Assembly: GCA_905373565.1 (NCBI GenBank)
Contig: CAJPTT010000014.1
Location: 1 to 14,790, forward strand
DNA: 14,790 nucleotides
Source: an uncultured Treponema sp.
GTDB taxonomy: Bacteria; Spirochaetota; Spirochaetia; Treponematales; Treponemataceae
Direction: 5' to 3'
The notes beneath the pieces are model-generated. The model was given only the letters and a program-made list of their open reading frames with translations, had not been told where the DNA came from and made no database searches. The translations under genes and the position numbers were made by a program. This document shows positions 1 to 6,943 of this stretch, one piece after another. Position 1 is the first letter of the stretch, and every line of letters begins with the position of its first letter.

Positions 1-1
1 A

Positions 2-919
2 CCTACGCCTACGCCAACGCCTACTGCAAACGGGGCGTACGCGCCGACGGATGTAAAGGCTGAACTTGACAGTAACACGGTTAACGGCATAACTATTTCG
101 TGGACAAGTACCGGCGCTAAGAACTACTGGGTGTATTACAACACAAGCAACGATTCATCTACGGCAAAAGTTTTGACCGATTATACGTTTTCATCAAAGT
201 ATTCCACCACGTTATCGGAGACAGGTACCTACTATTTTTGGGTAAGGGCCGCCGACGATTATTCATCATCAAGCAGTTTGAGTAGTTTCAGTAATGTTGC
301 CTCATTATCGTTTACGTACACGGAACTTCAAGTACCGACTAACATACAAGCGGAGCTTTCAACATCAAAGCTCAATACGGTTACAGTGAGCTGGACTACA
401 ACCGGAGCAAAACGCTATCGGGTTTATTATGGGACAACCAATGATACGGCATCTGCTATATTATTAAGCGGTACGGTTTCATCAACACGTTATTCTAAGA
501 CTTTTTCGGCTTCCGGTACATATTATTTCTGGGTGAAAAGCGCCAACGGATATAACGATACCGACCCGACGAGCGACTTTAGCGCTGTCGTAAGCTATAA
601 TCTTGTTCATCAAGATTTACCGGTGCCGGCAAATCTTACCGCTTCAAAAGATGGCGCCGGAAAATATTTAGGAATAAGACTTACGTGGGATTCCACAAAG
701 AGCGCTTGGTATCATGTATACTGGGGAACCACAAACGATGTGTCGGCGGCAAAAAAACTTGGCTCTGAGTACAATAATTCCAAAAAAGTGTATGCAGATA
801 GCGATCATCTCGTTTCCGGCACGACGTATTATTTCTGGGTAAAAAGCGCCGACGGATCTAACGATACCGACCCGACGAGCGACTTTAGCGCTGTTGCTTC
901 ATATACGTGGACGGAATAA
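2..919 (+). CDS. Fibronectin type III-repeat protein, 3' part (5' end outside window)
   Basis: The frame is open from the first bases of the window, so the gene begins upstream and only about 305 C-terminal residues are seen. A GTG at 131 could be read as a start, but it lies inside the first repeat and is not the real one. The visible part opens with a Pro-Thr alternating linker, then three FN3-like repeats of about 100 residues (roughly 29-325, 326-615 and 616-916). Each repeat has a conserved SW/TW strand, a Y-x-VYY/VYW-G-TTND strand and a closing TYYFWVKSA strand. Such repeats are usually extracellular binding or spacer modules, so export to the periplasm or surface is inferred; the signal sequence would be upstream. 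No catalytic domain is visible. Repeats 2 and 3 share a long identical DNA stretch. The gene converges on the next one and shares a hairpin with it. The true function is unknown. Confidence 0.85.
   Translation, partial: PTPTPTPTANGAYAPTDVKAELDSNTVNGITISWTSTGAKNYWVYYNTSNDSSTAKVLTDYTFSSKYSTTLSETGTYYFWVRAADDYSSSSSLSSFSNVASLSFTYTELQVPTNIQAELSTSKLNTVTVSWTTTGAKRYRVYYGTTNDTASAILLSGTVSSTRYSKTFSASGTYYFWVKSANGYNDTDPTSDFSAVVSYNLVHQDLPVPANLTASKDGAGKYLGIRLTWDSTKSAWYHVYWGTTNDVSAAKKLGSEYNNSKKVYADSDHLVSGTTYYFWVKSADGSNDTDPTSDFSAVASYTWTE
553..894 (+). repeat. 36-bp exact direct repeat in FN3 modules 2 and 3
   Basis: The same 36 bases occur at 553-588 and 859-894, 306 bp apart, which is exactly 102 codons or one repeat unit. 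They encode the conserved NDTDPTSDFSAV segment at the end of each module. Flanking sequence is also similar but not identical, which suggests recent duplication or gene conversion between modules. Confidence 0.85.
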
Positions 920-931
920 GGCATAAGGCAG

Positions 932-961
932 CCTGTTCCGAAACGGAAGTCTCGGAACAGG
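932..961. terminator. Bidirectional hairpin terminator between convergent genes
   Basis: A perfect 10-bp inverted repeat (CCTGTTCCGA at 932-941, TCGGAACAGG at 952-961) lies exactly between the two convergent stop codons (919 and 963). Inside the loop, AC and GT can pair around a GGAA tetraloop. The U-tract is short on the plus strand and absent on the minus strand, so termination is inferred from position and stem strength. Confidence 0.6.
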
Positions 962-962
962 T

Positions 963-3035
963 TTACTCTGCATCCTCCGGTTGAGCGGGATTTTCCGGTT
1001 GTGGAACCAATACAGGCGCTGCGACTCCTTGCGTTTCCGGCGTTTGTACGGAAGATGCAGGGGGAGCGGAACCTGCAGCCGGGGATACGGTAGTGTCAGA
1101 GGTTTCAGGAACCGTAGCCGGAGATGCTGCTTCATTTGTATTTGTAGCGGGTGCAGGCTGTACCTGTTGTACAGGAGGTGTCAGTTGTGCAGGCGGCGTC
1201 GACTGTGGAGCCGAACCGAGCAAAAGCCGGATCGTTTCGTATTCACTTTTGTGTCTCATCTTTAAGTATAAAATTTTGCTGCCGGCATTGTACGTATAGC
1301 CTGAAGAATTATACATCTCGAAACGGACATCGCTTCTAAACGGAATACCATACATCTCAATTCGGTAGAAAGGCCTAATACCGTGCAAGGTAAGATAGTG
1401 AGATTGCCCTTCGGGAAAGCGAATCCGCAATACCAAGGTTTTTGAAGTGTTTTCCAAAACCTCGATGTTCTGCGCACATGTCCATGCCCAAATACCGGCT
1501 TCTGCCTGCAAAGCTAACGACTGTACATGAGGGTACCAACTGTTATCCGGCATCAGAAGGGGGTAGAGGATACCGGCATCCAGCATACCGCTGTCATCGG
1601 CCGTAATTACAAGCTGTGTCGATTTACTGCCGGTTATGGTAAAGCCTATCGGTAAGACCGCTGATTCGCCTGAATATCTCAACAAAGAAGTTATCAGCAT
1701 CCGTGCAACGGATTGCCACACCTGAGATTGCTCAATTCCGTATCGCATCAATATCCGTGCAGAAGTTAAAGCGACAGCGCTGTCGATATACGTACCGTCA
1801 TTGCTCAAGAACAACCCTTCATCGATCAACAGCAGAGCATCGGTAATTTTTTTCTCACACGCCGGCAGCAAATCTTCAAACAAAGCTTTCCGTTCGAGAT
1901 AGTAATGCGTACAATCGAGCCATACTTCCAACACACCTGCAGCCTGCCGCGCATTAAGCTGCGCGGCATCCATCTTCTCTATCAACCGGAATAAACCTTC
2001 TATGCTGCGTTTAGTGCCGCGGTCGGTTAAAAACGGTATTAAGCAATCTTGTTCAAAAATTTCAAGTGAATTATCCGCAATAAGCGCGGCATACAATTCC
2101 CTTTTTTTTGCATCATCGGCTGCCAGTCCCACATGGGTTCCCTGTACATTATCGTAAAAAGGATTTGAAAGATATGTCCGTAAGTTCCGTGCCAGCGTTT
2201 GAACAGGAGCAGCTTCCATCGCTCCGGCAAATTTGCCGCGCTGCCCCATTTCGGCAATATAAGCTGTCAAAGTTTTTTCCGTTATCTGTTTAGATGAAAG
2301 CGCTTGCGTCCCCGCATGAATGACCGCCGAGGAAAAAGTATTAAGCGCCGCCGTATAAGATTCCGCGGAAGCCTGCACCATCGACGGGATGGTCGTTATG
2401 TCGAGTTCTTCAAGCGGCAAATAGGTTTTGTAAGAGGCAAACGGCTGCGCTTTGGCAAGCACCAGATGAGGTCCTTCTAATTGTGCCGCCGTATTTTCTC
2501 TATCCGAGTCAAATCCGAAGCTGCCGGTAAATGTATACTGTTTTTTACCGGAGCGCACAAAAATCTTACCGTCTGCACGCTCGATACCGGCATTTTGAGT
2601 AATCTTCCACGGGAGCAATACTCTTTTTATTCCTGCGGGAAGCACAGCTTCGACCATGAGGCTATCAATATCGCCGCGTCTTTCTGAAAAAAATGAAATA
2701 ACCACATCATCCGAACAGTGTACCGAAAATCGCGCTTCCGCTTCATAAAATTGATATGCCAAAACACGCAAAGCGGAAACACTATCCGATTCGTCTACGG
2801 CATACACGGGATTTTGTTCGCTAATATATAAATCCAGTCCATTCGAGACCACATGAAGAGGTAAAAGAGGGAGCGTTTCACCTGCTTCGGTACGTTCCTG
2901 TCTGCCCGTTACAGCCATAGACCCTAAAGTTAAAGAAAAAGTTTGCCCTTTGGTAAACTGAAGAACAAAAATACCGAAAATAACACTACAATAAAGAACG
3001 GTATATGCAACTACTCTGCCGACAATATGCTTCAT
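963..3035 (-). CDS. Membrane-anchored protein of unknown function with Pro-rich C-terminal tail
   Basis: I do not recognise a family for this 690-residue protein. A single hydrophobic segment at residues 5-28 follows a short MKHIVGR start, so it is either a signal anchor or an uncleaved signal sequence, and the rest would be extracytoplasmic. Residues about 45-610 look globular with mixed alpha/beta character; the middle part (about 210-440) is rich in predicted helices, and no catalytic motif is evident. The last 75 or so residues form a low-complexity Pro/Ala/Thr/Val tail (PPAQLTPPVQQVQPAP and similar), a typical extended linker or envelope-spanning segment. The start at 3035 lacks a ribosome-binding site but sits eight bases downstream of a good -10 box. 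It is transcribed divergently from the TPR operon. A spirochaete-specific envelope protein is the best guess. Confidence 0.8.
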   Translation of the reverse strand: MKHIVGRVVAYTVLYCSVIFGIFVLQFTKGQTFSLTLGSMAVTGRQERTEAGETLPLLPLHVVSNGLDLYISEQNPVYAVDESDSVSALRVLAYQFYEAEARFSVHCSDDVVISFFSERRGDIDSLMVEAVLPAGIKRVLLPWKITQNAGIERADGKIFVRSGKKQYTFTGSFGFDSDRENTAAQLEGPHLVLAKAQPFASYKTYLPLEELDITTIPSMVQASAESYTAALNTFSSAVIHAGTQALSSKQITEKTLTAYIAEMGQRGKFAGAMEAAPVQTLARNLRTYLSNPFYDNVQGTHVGLAADDAKKRELYAALIADNSLEIFEQDCLIPFLTDRGTKRSIEGLFRLIEKMDAAQLNARQAAGVLEVWLDCTHYYLERKALFEDLLPACEKKITDALLLIDEGLFLSNDGTYIDSAVALTSARILMRYGIEQSQVWQSVARMLITSLLRYSGESAVLPIGFTITGSKSTQLVITADDSGMLDAGILYPLLMPDNSWYPHVQSLALQAEAGIWAWTCAQNIEVLENTSKTLVLRIRFPEGQSHYLTLHGIRPFYRIEMYGIPFRSDVRFEMYNSSGYTYNAGSKILYLKMRHKSEYETIRLLLGSAPQSTPPAQLTPPVQQVQPAPATNTNEAASPATVPETSDTTVSPAAGSAPPASSVQTPETQGVAAPVLVPQPENPAQPEDAE

Positions 3036-3043
3036 ACACTGTT

Positions 3044-3072
3044 AGTCTAATAAAAGGGGATAATAATTGCAA
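3044..3072 (-). promoter_or_regulatory. Sigma-70-type promoter of the 690-residue protein gene
   Basis: Read on the minus strand, TTGCAA (3072-3067), a 17-bp spacer and TAGACT (3049-3044) form a standard promoter. Only eight bases separate the -10 box from the ATG at 3035, so transcription would start at or within a base or two of the start codon. No Shine-Dalgarno sequence is present. Confidence 0.5.
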
Positions 3073-3079
3073 CAGTAAA

Positions 3080-3097
3080 ACCGCCACGGATGGCGGT
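3080..3097. repeat. Hairpin 1 of the divergent spacer
   Basis: ACCGCCA (3080-3086) pairs with TGGCGGT (3091-3097) around a CGGA loop. On the minus strand the stem is followed by TTTT, so it could act as a weak leftward terminator just upstream of the minus-strand promoter. Confidence 0.6.
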
Positions 3098-3112
3098 GGT
3101 ATTAAACAACAG

Positions 3113-3140
3113 CGATGTTTTTTGGTCTACAAAAAACTCG
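3113..3140. repeat. Hairpin 2 of the divergent spacer
   Basis: CGA plus GTTTTTT (3113-3123, one bulged T) pairs with AAAAAAC plus TCG (3131-3140) around the loop GGTCTAC. The stem is A/T rich and moderate in strength. Confidence 0.45.
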
Positions 3141-3142
3141 AC

Positions 3143-3178
3143 GTTAAACAGTTGTACACGGATGTACAACTGTTTAAC
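3143..3178. repeat. Hairpin 3: perfect 16-bp palindrome with CGGA loop
   Basis: GTTAAACAGTTGTACA (3143-3158) is perfectly complementary to 3163-3178, leaving a four-base loop CGGA (3159-3162). The same loop caps hairpin 1. There is no U-tract after it on either strand, so it is not an ordinary intrinsic terminator. It could be an RNA processing or stability element, a protein-binding palindrome or part of a small RNA. Confidence 0.75.
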
Positions 3179-3182
3179 ATAG

Positions 3183-3220
3183 CCGCTAGACCAGATTGAA
3201 AAACTTGGATAGACTAGCGG
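3183..3220. repeat. Hairpin 4 of the divergent spacer
   Basis: CCGCTAG (3183-3189) pairs with CTAGCGG (3214-3220). The 24-base interior can pair further through CCA and TGG. It lies about 70 bases upstream of the TPR gene start, within the probable 5' regulatory region. Confidence 0.5.
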
Positions 3221-3242
3221 GGTTATGCAAAAGCGAAAGTCT

Positions 3243-3270
3243 TTGAGCAGTTCCTTTAGTTTTAGTTAAT
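3243..3270 (+). promoter_or_regulatory. Possible promoter of the TPR-traB operon
   Basis: TTGAGC (3243-3248), a 16-bp spacer and GTTAAT (3265-3270) are a weak match to a sigma-70 promoter. They would give a leader of about 15 bases that includes the AGGAG ribosome-binding site at 3282-3286. This is tentative. Confidence 0.3.
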
Positions 3271-3291
3271 CACCGTTCCGTAGGAGTTTTC

Positions 3292-4758
3292 ATGAAACAT
3301 TTGTATAGAAGTATTTCAAAAAAAACCGTATGTATCTACCTTATAATCGGTACGCTTTCCTGTTTGAGCGCACAGAGCGCGAAGCCTCATACACAGTCTA
3401 ACCGGCAAGTATCTAAAAAGCCCGCGGCCGCCGGCGCTGCGGCAAAAGCCACTGAAGAAATTTCGCCGCGGGTCATATTCGGACAACAATTAAGCGCATT
3501 GCTAAGCGAACAAAAATGGAGCGAAGCCATTGCGCTCTTTGACACCCTACCCGAAGATGATAGAAACTCTCTTTCCATACGGAATCTAAAAGCAGCCGTA
3601 CTCATTTCAACCGGCCTGATACAGGATGCGGAAACAACGGCAAAAGCTCTGGAAAAACAATATCCCAACGACATTAATGTACTATACACCATGACAATGG
3701 TTGCACAAGCAAAAAACGATAAAAAAATGCGGAGAACTTATTTAAAGAAAATATTGAAGCTAGACCCCAATAACGTGCAGGCTTTACAGGAAGAAGGTGT
3801 CGATTTTTACGATCAAGGAAACTATAAAGAAGCAGGGAAAACGTTCAGTAAAATTTTAAAAAAACATCCGAACGATATTCAAGCATTGATTTGGTGCGGT
3901 AAGGTGTATTATTTGGACAATAAGATGCCGGAGGCGGAGCAATGCTATCGTGCAGCTTTAAACTATCAGCCGAAAAACAGCTTGGCAATCGCCGAATTGG
4001 CACGGATAAAATCGGAAACGAACCGCATGGCCGAAGCTATTGCGGATATACAAAAAGCAATCGAGCTTGAACCGGATACCGCTTCCCATTGGACGGATCT
4101 CGGCTCTTATAATCTGCAAATAGGAAGAAGAGAAGAAGCGCGTGCGGCTTTTAACCGTGCAATCGAACTTGTCCCCGATTCATATTTTATCCATATCTAC
4201 CTTGCAGGATTAAATGATGACCTCGGCAACAAAGAAGAGGCGATAAAACACTACAAAAAAGTAACCGAACTCTATCCGCAATATTATTATGCGTATGAAG
4301 GGCTCGGGATTTTATTGTTTGAAAAAAAAGATTGGGAAGGAGCTCGCCGCGCCTTTGTGAACGCTCTGCGCTATGCTCCTGCAAATACCTATTACGCGTT
4401 ATCCGCAACGATATGCAGCTATAAACTGAATAAAAAAGCGGAAGCAAAAGACTTTATGTCAAAATATCTTAAAACGATAGACCGCGCAAAACGCGAAACC
4501 GATTACTATTTGTGCCGCCTTTTTATCGACTTTGCCGGCGATAGCGACGTCAATAATCGTATTACAAAGGAAAAAGACGAAACGGAACGCTTACGCAAGT
4601 TCTTTTATTTAGCCGAATTCTATCGACTTGCAGACAAAGGTCATCTTGCTGAAAAGTTCCTGCTCGAAATTAAAGCCACCCCGACCCCGACCTTTTTTGA
4701 ATATCGGTTGGCAGAAAGCGAACTCGCTGCGAATACGGATACCACTGCGAAAAAGTAG
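3292..4758 (+). CDS. Secreted or membrane-anchored TPR-repeat protein
   Basis: This 488-residue protein starts at an ATG five bases after AGGAG (3282-3286). Residues 1-30 look like an export signal: basic MKHLYRSISKK, a hydrophobic core, then LSCLSAQ. Cys24 could be a relaxed spirochaetal lipobox cysteine, but the -3 residue (Thr) is atypical, so signal peptidase I cleavage is equally possible. A low-complexity Ala/Lys stretch (about 40-56) follows. From about 65 to 420 there are roughly eight to ten tetratricopeptide repeats with the usual W/L-G-Y-A-P spacing, for example NVQALQEEGVDFYDQGNYKEA and SHWTDLGSYNLQIGRREEA. TPR arrays are helical protein-binding scaffolds, so a role in envelope protein assembly is inferred but the partner is unknown. 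Its stop codon overlaps the ribosome-binding site of the next gene, so the two are very likely co-expressed. Confidence 0.85.
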   Translation: MKHLYRSISKKTVCIYLIIGTLSCLSAQSAKPHTQSNRQVSKKPAAAGAAAKATEEISPRVIFGQQLSALLSEQKWSEAIALFDTLPEDDRNSLSIRNLKAAVLISTGLIQDAETTAKALEKQYPNDINVLYTMTMVAQAKNDKKMRRTYLKKILKLDPNNVQALQEEGVDFYDQGNYKEAGKTFSKILKKHPNDIQALIWCGKVYYLDNKMPEAEQCYRAALNYQPKNSLAIAELARIKSETNRMAEAIADIQKAIELEPDTASHWTDLGSYNLQIGRREEARAAFNRAIELVPDSYFIHIYLAGLNDDLGNKEEAIKHYKKVTELYPQYYYAYEGLGILLFEKKDWEGARRAFVNALRYAPANTYYALSATICSYKLNKKAEAKDFMSKYLKTIDRAKRETDYYLCRLFIDFAGDSDVNNRITKEKDETERLRKFFYLAEFYRLADKGHLAEKFLLEIKATPTPTFFEYRLAESELAANTDTTAKK

Positions 4759-4766
4759 GACACCCC

Positions 4767-5942
4767 ATGAATCAAACATTAAAACACATTACCTTACATG
4801 ATAAAGAAATCATCCTGCTTGGAACGGCGCATATTTCAAAGGAAAGCGTCAGTGATGTTGAACAATGTATTCACGATGAACAGCCCGATTGCGTGTGCGT
4901 CGAATTGGATGAACAGCGATACAAAGCGCTTACCGATGAAAAGCGGTGGCAGGAACTTGATATTGTCGAAGTGCTGAAAACCGGAAAAGGCTTTTTGTTG
5001 CTTGCTAATCTCGTACTTGCCGCTTTTCAGAAACGGATCGGCGCCGATGTCGGGGTTAAGCCGGGGGATGAGATGAAAGCCGCCATTACCGCCGCGAAAG
5101 AACTTTCGATTAAAACGGAACTTGTTGACCGGCCGATTCACATCACTCTTAAACGGGCATGGGCAAAGAACAATCTATGGGGTAAGTCGAAACTTTTGGC
5201 AACGCTGCTCAGCAGCGCTTTTTCTACCGAAAAACTCAGTGCGGACGAAATTGAAGCGCTGAAGGACAAAAGCGAAATGGACAGTATGATGGCGGAAATG
5301 GCGGAATACTTGCCTCAGGTAAAAGAAGCCCTGATTGACGAGCGCGATCGTTATTTGGCGACAAAAATATGGAATGCAGCAGGCAAGAAAACCGTTGCGG
5401 TTCTGGGAGCGGGGCATCTTGAAGGCACCGCCGCCTACATTGAAAAACTCCAAAACGGAACTGCGCCGAACGATGTAAGCGATATTGCGGATGTACCGCC
5501 GAAAAGCGGTTTTGCAAAAATTTCCGGCTGGCTATTACCGGCGCTGATTGTACTGCTTATTGCAGCGGGGTTTGCAAAAGGCGGCGTTGCGGCGTCAAGC
5601 GCGTTGCTGGTACGCTGGCTGCTCTGGAACGGGAGCCTCGCCGCACTCGGAACACTGCTCGCGCTTGGGCATCCGTTAAGCATCATTACCGGCTTTTTGG
5701 GCGCACCGCTCGCAACCCTTAACCCGTTTATCGGCGTCGGCTTATTTACCGGCATTGTGCAAGCATGGATACGGAAACCGCAGGTCGCCGATATGGAGAA
5801 CCTGACCACCGACGTAACGAGCATTAAAGGATGGTATAAAAATAAAATAGCGCATATCTTGCTGATCTTCTTTTTATCCAGCCTCGGCGGAGCAATCGGC
5901 AACTTTATCGCAGTGCCTGCACTGGTAAGCGGCCTTCTATGA
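4767..5942 (+). CDS. TraB/PrgY-family membrane protein
   Basis: The 391-residue product matches the layout of TraB/PrgY proteins. The N-terminal soluble domain (about 1-230) has GTAHISKESV at 19-28, ELDEQRY at 46-52, an ERDRYLA segment at 192-198 and GAGH at 214-217. These GxxH and Glu/Arg positions are conserved across the TraB/TIKI-like fold, in which some members are proposed metalloproteases. Four hydrophobic segments follow (about 254-270, 277-301, 303-333 and 361-390), including the family's LGHPLSIITGFLGAPLATLNP stretch. PrgY in Enterococcus limits pheromone activity; the chromosomal homologues in other bacteria have no settled function. The gene starts eight bases after the TPR stop, with AGGA at 4757-4760 formed over that stop codon, so it is translationally linked to the TPR gene. 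Its substrate here is unknown. Confidence 0.88.
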   Translation: MNQTLKHITLHDKEIILLGTAHISKESVSDVEQCIHDEQPDCVCVELDEQRYKALTDEKRWQELDIVEVLKTGKGFLLLANLVLAAFQKRIGADVGVKPGDEMKAAITAAKELSIKTELVDRPIHITLKRAWAKNNLWGKSKLLATLLSSAFSTEKLSADEIEALKDKSEMDSMMAEMAEYLPQVKEALIDERDRYLATKIWNAAGKKTVAVLGAGHLEGTAAYIEKLQNGTAPNDVSDIADVPPKSGFAKISGWLLPALIVLLIAAGFAKGGVAASSALLVRWLLWNGSLAALGTLLALGHPLSIITGFLGAPLATLNPFIGVGLFTGIVQAWIRKPQVADMENLTTDVTSIKGWYKNKIAHILLIFFLSSLGGAIGNFIAVPALVSGLL

Positions 5943-5953
5943 GGAATATCCGT

Positions 5954-6092
5954 GCAATCGTACCGGGTAAATCAACAGATATCGCAGAAAACTAAAGATT
6001 AGGCAAGCATTTGAACCGCGAAGAGGTTCAACTCTGCTTGAATAGTCTTTAGTTTTCTGCGGGGTATCTAGCAAAGCGTCCGGTACGATTGC
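5954..6092. mobile_element. 139-bp self-complementary MITE-like element
   Basis: Ends are perfect 13-bp inverted repeats (GCAATCGTACCGG at 5954-5966, CCGGTACGATTGC at 6080-6092). Inside are a perfect 16-bp pair (5983-5998 with 6046-6061), extended by GATA/TATC (5978-5981, 6065-6068), then CAAGCA/TGCTTG (6004-6009, 6035-6040) and TTGAACC/GGTTCAA (6011-6017, 6025-6031). CGT flanks both ends (5951-5953, 6093-6095), as a 3-bp target duplication would. Removing the element and one CGT leaves a 21-base gap between traB and alkD with the ribosome-binding site intact. There is no coding capacity. A structured operon RNA element is the alternative reading. Confidence 0.55.
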
Positions 6093-6105
6093 CGTGGAGG
6101 AAATG

Positions 6106-6789
6106 ATGGAAGCTATTCAAAGTAAGCTCTTGTCGATGCAAGATACGGCATATCGGGATTTTAACGCAAAGCTCATTCCCACTGTAGACCCGAAACTCAT
6201 GATTGGGATACGGACGCCTCTTTTACGGAAATTTGCGAAGGATCTATTTAAAACAGAACCGAAGCAGGCTGCCGCTTTTATGCAAACTCTTCCGCATCGG
6301 TATTTTGAAGAAAACAATCTCCACGCATTCCTTATCGAAAACATCAAAGACTTTGATACCGCTATAACCGAAACGGAACGATTTCTGCCGTTTATCGACA
6401 ACTGGGCAACCTGCGACACCTTTGCACCGTCGCTCTTTAAAAAACATCCCGATGAGGTATATCAAAAAATTTTGCTCTGGATACGGTCGCCCCGCACCTA
6501 TACCGTCCGTTATGCCATCAATCTCTTGTTGTCCAACTACCTTGATGAACTGTTTAAACCGGAAATGCTCGAACTTGTTGCCTCTGTAAAATCGGAAGAG
6601 TATTACATCAATATGATGATTGCATGGTATTTCAGCTTTGCCTTAATTAAACAGTACGATGCCGCGCTCCCTTATATCAAAACGCAAACGCTTGCTCCCT
6701 TTACCCACAACAAAACCATTCAAAAAGCAATAGAGAGCCGCCGAATTTCCCCGGAAATAAAGGGCTACCTGCGGATGCTGAAAGTGTAG
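6106..6789 (+). CDS. AlkD-like DNA alkylation repair glycosylase
   Basis: The 227-residue all-helical protein fits the AlkD/AlkC HEAT-repeat DNA glycosylase family, which removes alkylated bases such as 3-methyladenine and N7-alkylguanine without base flipping. Family landmarks are RTPLLRKFAKDLFK near the N-terminus, DNWATCD with Trp100 and Asp104 at the spacing of the Bacillus AlkD Trp109/Asp113 pair, VRYAINLLL with Arg135 (compare Arg148), and MMIAWYFS with Trp174 (compare Trp187). The start is placed at 6106 because GGAGG at 6096-6100 is five bases upstream. A GTG at 6094 in the same frame would put the ribosome-binding site inside the gene. The reading frame runs in the same direction as traB. 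The inserted-looking hairpin element directly upstream probably separates two genes that were once tightly linked. Confidence 0.87.
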   Translation: MEAIQSKLLSMQDTAYRDFNAKLIPTVDPKLMIGIRTPLLRKFAKDLFKTEPKQAAAFMQTLPHRYFEENNLHAFLIENIKDFDTAITETERFLPFIDNWATCDTFAPSLFKKHPDEVYQKILLWIRSPRTYTVRYAINLLLSNYLDELFKPEMLELVASVKSEEYYINMMIAWYFSFALIKQYDAALPYIKTQTLAPFTHNKTIQKAIESRRISPEIKGYLRMLKV

Positions 6790-6881
6790 AGCAATACTGC
6801 ATGCAGGGTTAAAAAAGGCGAGAATGCCGTAACTTGCCGAAATTGCTAAAAATACCGCCCGATGCGTTTACTCTGCTCTTC

Positions 6882-6921
6882 TTGTTCACTTTTTCACATT
6901 CTTTCAATTGACAGTGAACAA
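6882..6921. promoter_or_regulatory. Inverted-repeat operator candidate at the licCA promoter
   Basis: TTGTTCACT (6882-6890) and AGTGAACAA (6913-6921) are a perfect 9-bp inverted repeat with a 22-base gap. The half-sites start 31 bp apart, about three helical turns, so both would face the same side of the DNA. The right half overlaps the last base of the -35 box and the promoter spacer, so binding would block RNA polymerase. The winged-helix domain at the N-terminus of LicCA is the obvious candidate ligand; this is inference. Confidence 0.5.
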
Positions 6922-6936
6922 AAACTAAAATATACT
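6908..6936 (+). promoter_or_regulatory. Strong sigma-70 promoter of licCA
   Basis: A perfect TTGACA (6908-6913), a 17-bp spacer and TATACT (6931-6936) are nearly consensus. Seven bases separate the -10 box from the ATG at 6944, so the transcript should begin at or next to the start codon. Confidence 0.78.
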
Positions 6937-6943
6937 CCGTTAC

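Noticed and set aside
131..133. GTG at 131 as the start of the FN3-repeat gene
   Set aside because: The frame is open back to the window edge and the GTG lies within the first repeat's conserved strand.
963..1340. Plus-strand open frames rich in Arg or Cys opposite the Pro-rich tail
   Set aside because: They are mirror frames of a low-complexity coding tail, without ribosome-binding sites or recognisable domains.
5954..6092. tRNA-like or riboswitch fold
   Set aside because: The nested stems are collinear rather than cloverleaf, with no T-loop or CCA end and no recognised aptamer core; the terminal repeats and flanking triplet fit an insertion better.
6094..6105. GTG start at 6094 for the AlkD-like gene
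   Set aside because: The GGAGG at 6096-6100 would lie inside the coding region, whereas it is five bases upstream of the ATG at 6106.
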